The notes under the pieces are model-generated. The model worked only from the letters and a program-made list of their open reading frames with translations. It did no database searches and was not told the DNA's origin. Positions 57,874 to 64,000 of a stretch of 64,000 nucleotides of DNA are shown in pieces. Each line of letters opens with the position of its first letter. Positions within the stretch are counted from its first letter, which is position 1. Origin of the DNA: Blattabacterium sp. (Blatta orientalis) str. Tarazona (GTDB lineage: Bacteria > Bacteroidota > Bacteroidia > Flavobacteriales > Blattabacteriaceae); assembly GCF_000334405.1 (NCBI RefSeq), contig NC_020195.1, positions 1 to 64,000 of the forward strand. Direction: 5' to 3'. The position numbers were made by a program, and so were the translations under genes.

Positions 57874-58608
57874 TTAAATTAATCCCCCGTTAACATTTAA
57901 AACAGATCCAGTTATGTAATTGGATAAATCCGATGCTAGAAATAGAGTACAATTGGCAATATCTTGAGGAATTCCAGGTCTTTTTAATGGAATATTCTTT
58001 ATCCAATTTTCTTTTGTTTTTGGAGAGAAATAAGAATTCATTTTCGTAGAAATATATCCAGGAGCGATGGCATTACAACGTATGTTTTTTCTTCCTAATT
58101 CCTTAGCTATAGATTTAGTAAAGCCAATAATTCCAGCTTTAGATGTCGCATAATTAGATTGTCCAGAATTTCCTGTTATTCCTATAACGGAACTCATATT
58201 AATGATGCTTCCATTTTTTTGTTTAATCATAGGAAATATGACATATTTAGTTAGATTAAAAACAGAATAAATATTAGTACGAATAACTGTATCCCAATTT
58301 TTTTCAGACATTCTAAATAAAAAATTATCTCTTATCATTCCAGCATTATTGACTAATATATCTATACTTCCAAATTTTTCTATAACTTTTTGAACAAAAT
58401 TTTTAGAAGAATTTAAATCTTTTAGATCTATTTCGTAAGCTTCTACAGAATTTCCTAATTCTTTCACTAATTTTTTAGCGTTTTTTTTTGATGAAAAGTA
58501 TGTGAAAATAACATAGGCTCCATGTTTTACAAATGTTTTCACTATAGATTTTCCTATATCTCCTGAACCACCTGTAACTATGGCAATTTTTCCATTTAAA
58601 AGTTTCAT
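57874..58608 (-). CDS. fabG: 3-oxoacyl-ACP reductase
   Basis: A short-chain dehydrogenase of fatty acid synthesis. The NADPH motif is TGGSGDIGKS (about 12-21), NNAG is present, and the catalytic serine-tyrosine-lysine set reads INMSSVIGITG and SNYATSKAG. The C-terminal SNYITGSVLNVNGG ends the 244-residue chain. Together with the FabZ domain of lpxC-fabZ it covers two steps of the elongation cycle. It overlaps the cmk stop. Confidence 0.92.
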   Translation of the reverse strand: MKLLNGKIAIVTGGSGDIGKSIVKTFVKHGAYVIFTYFSSKKNAKKLVKELGNSVEAYEIDLKDLNSSKNFVQKVIEKFGSIDILVNNAGMIRDNFLFRMSEKNWDTVIRTNIYSVFNLTKYVIFPMIKQKNGSIINMSSVIGITGNSGQSNYATSKAGIIGFTKSIAKELGRKNIRCNAIAPGYISTKMNSYFSPKTKENWIKNIPLKRPGIPQDIANCTLFLASDLSNYITGSVLNVNGGLI

Positions 58609-59306
58609 ATCTTATTTTTTTTTCTAATCTTATCTATCAATTGAAGTACAAGATCTAACTGCTTTTCAACATTAAGAAATGTATTATCTATTTCTACGGA
58701 ATCTATAGGTTTTTGAAGTGGAGAAATTTTACGAGAAATATCCATCATATCTCTATGGAAAATGTTTCTTCGCATTTCTTCATAAGAAACTTTTTTTCCT
58801 TTTTTTTGAAAATCTTGATATCTTCTATGAGCACGAATATCTAGAGATCCCTTCATAAATATTTTTAATTCTGAATGAGGAAAAATTCTATGTCCGATAT
58901 CTCTTCCTTCCATAATAACCCCTTTTTGATTTCCAAATTTTTTTTGTATCACTGCTAATTTTTCACGAATTTCTGGGATTCTTGCTATAAAACTTACTTT
59001 ATCTGTCACTTCTATCGACTTAATTTCAGATTGAACGTTTTCTTTATTTAAAAAAATTTCTGTCTGATTCAATTTTTTATTCCATTTAAATTGGAAATTT
59101 ATATTATTTAAAACAGGTATAAAATTTTTTACATTCCATAAATCACTGTTGAAAATTTTTTTTCTAATAGCTAACAAAGCTATACTTCTATACATAGCTC
59201 CAGTATCTATATGGGAGTATGCTAATCTCTTAGAAAGAGCTTGAGCTAAAGTACTTTTTCCAGAAGAAGAATATCCATCTATAGTTATGATCATTTTTGG
59301 ATTCAT
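58605..59306 (-). CDS. cmk: Cytidylate kinase
   Basis: It phosphorylates CMP and dCMP. The P-loop GYSSSGKST (8-16), the substrate segment IDTGAMYRSIALLAI, EGRDIGHRIFPHSELKIFM and RAHRRYQDFQKKG are typical. At 233 residues it is standard. It overlaps both fabG and speB by 4 bases, so the four-gene run speB-cmk-fabG-menD is likely one transcript. Confidence 0.95.
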   Translation of the reverse strand: MNPKMIITIDGYSSSGKSTLAQALSKRLAYSHIDTGAMYRSIALLAIRKKIFNSDLWNVKNFIPVLNNINFQFKWNKKLNQTEIFLNKENVQSEIKSIEVTDKVSFIARIPEIREKLAVIQKKFGNQKGVIMEGRDIGHRIFPHSELKIFMKGSLDIRAHRRYQDFQKKGKKVSYEEMRRNIFHRDMMDISRKISPLQKPIDSVEIDNTFLNVEKQLDLVLQLIDKIRKKNKI

Positions 59307-60169
59307 GATTGATAAGTTATTAATTCATATTTATATGACAAGAGTTTATAATAAAGTTTAACGACTAAAAAATCTGTAGAAGATTCTCGTTCATTTGGTA
59401 AAAGTTCCACAATATCAAAACCTATAATTTTTTTCTTTTGAAAGACCATTTTTAAAAATTTTAAAGTCTTGTACCAAGATAAACCTCCTGGTTCTGGAGT
59501 TCCTGTAGAAGGAGCTATGCTTGGATCAAAAACATCGATATCTATGCTTAAAAATACATTTTCAGATAGTCTTTGAACAGCTTTTTTCATCCATAAATCA
59601 TTTTGATAAATTTCATGAAAGTAAAAAATGTTTCCATTTTGGATGTACGATTTTTCTGAAATATCCATACTTCTAATTCCTATCTGGATTACAGGATATT
59701 TTTTAGAGGCTTCATGCATAGAACATGCATGATTATAAGGATCTCCATTATAGATAGGACGCAAATCGGCATGTGCATCCATATGAAGAATACTCATGTT
59801 CGTATATTTTTCTCCAAAAGCTCTGATACTTCCTATGGAAATGGAATGGACTCCACCAATGAGAGTAACAAATTTATCTTTTAAAAGATATTTTTTAGTA
59901 ATATTGTAAACTTTTTTTACCATTTTTCTGGAAGAATTTGAAGAAATTACAACAGGTTGAACAAGAAAAATTCCTCTTTTGTATACTTCAGAATTAGTTT
60001 CTATATCATATAATTCCATATGTTCTGATGCAGATAAAAAAGCTTTAGGTCCTTTTTTAGATCCTTTTTTCCATGTTCCTGTATAATCGTATGGAACAGG
60101 AATAAGTACTATTTGAGATTTTTCAAGAGTTGCATATTTTAGAGGAATTTTGCGAATGTTTTTTTTCAT
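59303..60169 (-). CDS. speB: Agmatinase / ureohydrolase (arginase family)
   Basis: A manganese ureohydrolase of 288 residues. The metal ligands are seen as GGVHSISIG (histidine), MDAHADLRPIYNG and SIDIDVFDPSIAPSTGTPEP. Its position directly after speA favours agmatinase (agmatine to putrescine plus urea) over arginase. The sequence motifs alone cannot separate the two. It lies 19 bases after the speA stop. Confidence 0.9.
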   Translation of the reverse strand: MKKNIRKIPLKYATLEKSQIVLIPVPYDYTGTWKKGSKKGPKAFLSASEHMELYDIETNSEVYKRGIFLVQPVVISSNSSRKMVKKVYNITKKYLLKDKFVTLIGGVHSISIGSIRAFGEKYTNMSILHMDAHADLRPIYNGDPYNHACSMHEASKKYPVIQIGIRSMDISEKSYIQNGNIFYFHEIYQNDLWMKKAVQRLSENVFLSIDIDVFDPSIAPSTGTPEPGGLSWYKTLKFLKMVFQKKKIIGFDIVELLPNERESSTDFLVVKLYYKLLSYKYELITYQS

Positions 60170-60188
60170 AATATTTTTTTTAATCCCC

Positions 60189-61580
60189 TTAATAACCTAA
60201 TATTTTCAATATTTCTTCAGGATTTTGAGAATGACGAAATATTTTATATACTAATTTTTTTTGATCATCATGATCAATTAAAATATGAATAGGTTGTGGG
60301 ATTAAACAGTGATGGACTCCTCCATATCCACTGATGGTATCTTGATAGGCTCCAGTATTAAAAAAACCAATATAAAGTGGAGGATTTTCTCTAAAACGAG
60401 GAAGATATATGGCATTCATATGCTGTTCAGAATTATAATAATCGTCACTATCACACGTTAAACCTCCTAAAAAAACTCTTTCATAAGAATCATTCCAACG
60501 GTTTATAGCCATCATAATAAATCTACGACTAATAGCCCAAGTATCAGGAAGAGTAGTCATAAAAGAACTATCTATCATATTCCATTTTTCTCTATCATTT
60601 TGTCTTTTTTGACTAAGTATTCTATAGATAATTCCTCCACTTTCTCCAACTGTATAAGCTCCAAATTCTGTGTATATGTGAGGTTCTGAAATATTTTCTT
60701 CTTGACAAAATTTTTTTATTTGATAAACAATTTCATTAGTCATGTATTCATAATCATACTTGAAAGACATAGAGGTTTTAATAGGAAAACCTCCCCCTAT
60801 ATTTAAAATATCTAACTCTGGAGAAATTTTTTTTAATTTAGCGTAAATGTGTAAACATTTGAAAAGTTCATTCCAGTAATAAGCCGTATCTTTAATTCCC
60901 GTATTTATAAAAAAGTGGAGCATTTTTAGTTCAACTTTTGGATTGTTTTTTATTTTATTCAAGTAAAAAACGATGATGTCTTTATATCCTATTCCTAAAC
61001 GGGAGGTATAGAATTCAAATTTTGGTTCTTCCTCAGAAGCGATTCGTATTCCTAATTTAAATGGATAATGGATAAAAAAACTCAATTTTTCCAATTCATC
61101 GGAATTATCCAATATAGGAATAGTATTATAAAAACCATTATTAATCAAATAGGATATATTTTCTATGTAATTATGAGTTTTAAACCCATTGCAAATAACT
61201 TCAATATTTTTATTTGTTTTTCCTTTTTGATAAAGATTTTTCACAATTTCTATATCATAAGCATATGAAGTTTCAATACTAATATTGTTTTTTAAGGCTT
61301 CTTCTAATACAAAAGAAAAATGAGAGCTTTTTGTGCAATAACAATAAGTATATTTATTATTATACTTATTAGAATGAATGGCTTTTTCAAACCATTTTCT
61401 AGCCTTTTGTATGTTTTTAGATATTTTTGGCAAATAAGTAAACTTCAATGGAGTTCCATATTTTTGAATAATATCCATTAATGGAATTCCATGAAATTCT
61501 AGAAGATTATTCTTGAGAGAAAATTCCTCGGTAGGAAAATCAAAAGTTTGATCGATAAGATCTGCATAGCGAATTTTCAT
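60189..61580 (-). CDS. speA: Biosynthetic arginine decarboxylase
   Basis: It makes agmatine from arginine. The protein is a fold-type III PLP enzyme; the lysine is in YCYCTKSSHFSFVLEEAL (about residue 83) and the glycine-rich phosphate loop is LDILNIGGGFPIKTS. The C-terminal FFNTGAYQDTISGYGGVHHC carries the expected tyrosine-rich site. At 463 residues it matches the compact Bacteroidota form, not the 630-residue E. coli form. With speB it forms the arginine-to-putrescine route. Confidence 0.88.
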   Translation of the reverse strand: MKIRYADLIDQTFDFPTEEFSLKNNLLEFHGIPLMDIIQKYGTPLKFTYLPKISKNIQKARKWFEKAIHSNKYNNKYTYCYCTKSSHFSFVLEEALKNNISIETSYAYDIEIVKNLYQKGKTNKNIEVICNGFKTHNYIENISYLINNGFYNTIPILDNSDELEKLSFFIHYPFKLGIRIASEEEPKFEFYTSRLGIGYKDIIVFYLNKIKNNPKVELKMLHFFINTGIKDTAYYWNELFKCLHIYAKLKKISPELDILNIGGGFPIKTSMSFKYDYEYMTNEIVYQIKKFCQEENISEPHIYTEFGAYTVGESGGIIYRILSQKRQNDREKWNMIDSSFMTTLPDTWAISRRFIMMAINRWNDSYERVFLGGLTCDSDDYYNSEQHMNAIYLPRFRENPPLYIGFFNTGAYQDTISGYGGVHHCLIPQPIHILIDHDDQKKLVYKIFRHSQNPEEILKILGY

Positions 61581-61638
61581 TAAAGAAAAATTAATTTTAT
61601 GGTTAAATAAAAATAAGGTTTAAAAATTTTTAATTTTT

Positions 61639-62739
61639 TCAATCTTTTTCTTTTTCTTCTATTTTTTTATTGTATACCAAAAATTTTTTCAAGAAAATAT
61701 CTATTTCTCCATTCATTACAGAATGGATTTGTGTAGTTTCATAACCGGTTCGTAAGTCTTTTACCAATTTATAAGGATGCATTATATAATTTCGAATCTG
61801 GGATCCCCATTCAATTTTTTTTTTACTGGATTCTATTTTGTTTTTTTTCATTTTTTTTGAAATTTCTATTTCAAACAATCTAGACTTTAAGAGATGCAAG
61901 GCTTTTTGTCTATTTTGCATTTGCGAACGAGTCTCTGTATTTTCAATAATAATTCCCGTAGGATGATGACGTAATCTGACCCCAGTTTCCACTTTATTAA
62001 CGTTTTGTCCTCCAGATCCACTAGAACGAAATGTCTCCCATTGAATATCAGATATATTAATGTTTATATCTATGTCTTTATCTACTAAAGGATATACATA
62101 AACAGAAGAAAAAGAAGTATGACGTTTTGAATTATTATCAAATGGAGATAAACGTATTAATCTATGAACTCCATTTTCTCCTTTTAAATATCCAAAAGCA
62201 TATAATCCATCTAATTCTAAAGTAACAGATTTGATTCCTGTGATATCTCCAGGAAGATGATGAATGTTTTTTACAGAAAATTTATTTTTTTCAGCCCACA
62301 TAATATACATTCTCATTAACATAGAAGTCCAATCACAACTTTCAGTTCCTCCTGCCCCAGAGGAAATTTGTAATACTGCGTTAAAAATATCTTCTTCTTC
62401 CGAAAGAAGATTTTTAAATTCTATATTTGACAGAAGGTTTTTCGTTTTATTTAATTGAATTTTAACCTCTTTTTCTAGATCTTCTTCTTTAGATAAAGAG
62501 AATAGAATTTCTAATTCTTCTAGAGCGTTTTTTAATTCAAAAAAATCTTTTATGCATGTCTTCATAGCATGCAAACGTTTTGTAAAATTTTTAGCTTTTT
62601 TACAATTTTTCCAAAAATTTGGATTTGAAATTTTTTTTTCTTCTTTCTCAATAGATTCTTTAATTTGATCTATGTTTAGAACTTCTTGAAGTTTATTAAT
62701 TTTTTCTGAAATAGATTGAATGTCTTCATTTTTTATCAT
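61639..62739 (-). CDS. prfB: Peptide chain release factor 2
   Basis: RF2 terminates translation at UGA and UAA. The SPF recognition motif lies in RLIRLSPFDNNSKRHTSF, and GGQ is in SSGSGGQNVNKVETGV. The 366-residue frame is continuous, so the programmed +1 frameshift used in many bacteria is absent. It begins just after a perfect dyad (62742-62763). Confidence 0.95.
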   Translation of the reverse strand: MIKNEDIQSISEKINKLQEVLNIDQIKESIEKEEKKISNPNFWKNCKKAKNFTKRLHAMKTCIKDFFELKNALEELEILFSLSKEEDLEKEVKIQLNKTKNLLSNIEFKNLLSEEEDIFNAVLQISSGAGGTESCDWTSMLMRMYIMWAEKNKFSVKNIHHLPGDITGIKSVTLELDGLYAFGYLKGENGVHRLIRLSPFDNNSKRHTSFSSVYVYPLVDKDIDININISDIQWETFRSSGSGGQNVNKVETGVRLRHHPTGIIIENTETRSQMQNRQKALHLLKSRLFEIEISKKMKKNKIESSKKKIEWGSQIRNYIMHPYKLVKDLRTGYETTQIHSVMNGEIDIFLKKFLVYNKKIEEKEKD

Positions 62740-62741
62740 AA

Positions 62742-62763
62742 TACGAAAATAAATATTTTCGTA
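62742..62763. promoter_or_regulatory. Perfect inverted repeat directly upstream of prfB
   Basis: TACGAAAATA and TATTTTCGTA flank only two bases, starting 3 bases from the prfB ATG. It could hide the ribosome-binding region in a hairpin, act as an operator for a dimeric regulator, or both. No regulator is identified. The perfect 10-base arms are unusual even in an AT-rich sequence because they include a CG in each arm. Confidence 0.5.
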
Positions 62764-62903
62764 AAAAAAATAGGTACATCTAAGTTATAACACTTATTTT
62801 CTACTAATTCTTGAATTTTTTGTAAATTCTGGTTAGAAAAGAAAAACTTAATTCATCCAGAAATATATGGAACTAATTTTCTATTAATAATTCCACTTTT
62901 ATT

Positions 62904-64000
62904 ATGAATTTCAATAATAAATTTACTATAAAAACTCAAAAAATAATACAAGAAGCACAACGTATTGCTTTAAAAAATAATCAACCTTCAATTGAGAATG
63001 CACATATTTTAAAATCTCTTTTGGAAAAAGAGGAAAATGTCATTCCTTTTCTTCTAAAAAAATTAAATGTTCCCCATCAAACAATTATGATCGGTTTGGA
63101 TCGAATTATATCTTCTTATCCTAGAGTAGTAAGTGGAACAGTCACTAAACAACATTTAAGCCATTCAGTTACACAGATGTTCAATATAGCGGAAAATTAT
63201 GCTAAAACATTAAAAGATGAATTTATTTCTCTTGAACATATTTTCTATGGAATTTTTATGACTTCGGATGTGACTTCTAAACTTTTGAAAGATCAAGGAA
63301 TTACAGAATTCAAGATAAAAATTTTGATTGAAAATATTAGAAAAAAAAGCGGAAATGTTATTTCTCAAACAGAAGAAAATACTTATAATGCTTTAGATAA
63401 ATATGCAAAAAATCTTAATGAATGGGCATCTAAAGGAAAATTAGATCCTGTTATTGGACGTGATGAAGAAATTCGTCGAGTTTTACAAATTTTGTCCAGA
63501 AGAACGAAAAATAATCCTATTTTAATTGGAGAGCCAGGAGTAGGAAAAACCGCCATAGCTGAAGGATTAGCTCATCGGATTATTAATGGAGATATTCCAG
63601 ATAATTTAAAAGATAAAAGAGTTTTTTCATTGGATATGGCTTCTCTCATTGCAGGAGCTAAATATAAAGGAGAATTTGAAGAACGTCTTAAATCTGTTGT
63701 AAAAGAAGTGACTTCTTCAGATGGAGAAATTATTTTATTTATTGATGAAATACATACTTTGGTAGGTGCGGGAGGTGGAGAAGGAGCTATGGATGCTGCA
63801 AATATTCTAAAACCTGCATTGGCTAGAGGAGAACTTCGTGCTATAGGAGCAACGACTTTAAATGAATACCAAAAATATTTTAGAATAGATAAAGCTTTAG
63901 AAAGAAGATTCCAGCAAGTATATGTAGATGAGCCTTCAGTCACTGATGCCATATCCATATTGCGTGGAATTAAAGAAAAATATGAAAGTCATCATAAAGT
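62904..64000 (+). CDS. clpB: ATP-dependent disaggregase ClpB (N-terminal part, runs off the window)
   Basis: ClpB resolubilises aggregated proteins with DnaK. The ATG at 62904 gives [20 protein letters not shown], the ClpB N-domain start. The first AAA module begins around residue 155 with [17 protein letters not shown]. Walker A GEPGVGKT is at about 209-216 and Walker B is [15 protein letters not shown], followed by the GATTLNEY sensor and [13 protein letters not shown]. The 365 visible codons end at the edge of the middle region. The gene is cut by the window, not broken. Confidence 0.94.
   Translation, partial: MNFNNKFTIKTQKIIQEAQRIALKNNQPSIENAHILKSLLEKEENVIPFLLKKLNVPHQTIMIGLDRIISSYPRVVSGTVTKQHLSHSVTQMFNIAENYAKTLKDEFISLEHIFYGIFMTSDVTSKLLKDQGITEFKIKILIENIRKKSGNVISQTEENTYNALDKYAKNLNEWASKGKLDPVIGRDEEIRRVLQILSRRTKNNPILIGEPGVGKTAIAEGLAHRIINGDIPDNLKDKRVFSLDMASLIAGAKYKGEFEERLKSVVKEVTSSDGEIILFIDEIHTLVGAGGGEGAMDAANILKPALARGELRAIGATTLNEYQKYFRIDKALERRFQQVYVDEPSVTDAISILRGIKEKYESHHK

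Noticed and set aside
61639-62739. Programmed frameshift in prfB
   Set aside because: The frame is continuous through the region where the shift site usually lies, with no in-frame TGA.

Overview
The window looks like a piece of a reduced, very AT-rich genome of an intracellular Bacteroidota (Flavobacteriales) symbiont. The best guess is Blattabacterium, the cockroach endosymbiont, judged by gene content, codon use and gene order rather than by any search. Pointers are the fused lpxC-fabZ gene, the sufA-B-C-D-S cluster, OstA-like and LptD-like proteins, the DUF2795 and DUF4258 small proteins, an HsdR_N-like protein, a single-chain glycyl-tRNA synthetase and a flavobacterial type SecA C-terminus. 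Genes are packed tightly with many ATGA overlaps. I see no rRNA, insertion sequence, prophage, CRISPR or integron.

Layout. 1-14.8 kb: folK, two LPS-transport type proteins (LptD-like and OstA-like) around a RidA protein, a class III aminotransferase, truA, an ABC exporter, surA-like, lptB, a broken thiN, nnr, an acyltransferase E2 and ppa. 14.8-20.6 kb (minus): nusA-infB-aspS. 20.7-25.2 kb: mscS-type channel, pdxJ, a frame-disrupted alpha/beta hydrolase, yidD, lgt, DUF192. 25.2-30.3 kb: Fe-S assembly operon. 30.4-36.4 kb: rplU-rpmA, two tRNAs, rbfA, a LolC/E-like permease, rnz, rdgB, a CPBP protease, an M14 peptidase. 36.4-43.4 kb: rpmH, a frame-disrupted DUF4258-type gene, lpxC-fabZ, efp, sucD, pth, tRNA-Arg, lepA, gapA. 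43.4-52 kb: HsdR_N-like, trxB, glyS, pheT, dnaN, tRNA-Met, pdxH, hup, fmt. 52-64 kb: DUF2795, secA, a ydcF/sanA-like gene, menD, fabG, cmk, speB, speA, prfB and the first third of clpB.

How the genes fit together. The window holds mostly translation, protein export and folding, envelope maintenance, Fe-S assembly and a few cofactor routes (folate, pyridoxal phosphate, menaquinone, thiamine diphosphate). SpeA plus SpeB convert arginine to putrescine and release CO2 and urea. If this is Blattabacterium, that urea could feed urease-based nitrogen recycling (inference; urease is not in this window).

Main observation. There is no obvious new machine here. What stands out is a set of genes whose homology runs across two or three reading frames, mostly with switches at A or T homopolymers: thiN-like (10.83 kb), YbfF-like hydrolase (23.3 kb), DUF4258-like (36.5-36.9 kb), HsdR_N-like (43.4 kb), ydcF/sanA-like (55.6 kb), and possibly the end of the CPBP protease (34.2 kb). 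Two of these carry a pair of opposite shifts with zero net change. Essential genes in the window are intact. Explanations are early pseudogenes, slippage-rescued genes (poly-A transcriptional slippage is established for other insect endosymbionts such as Buchnera and Blochmannia), or homopolymer sequencing errors. The sequence alone cannot choose between them.
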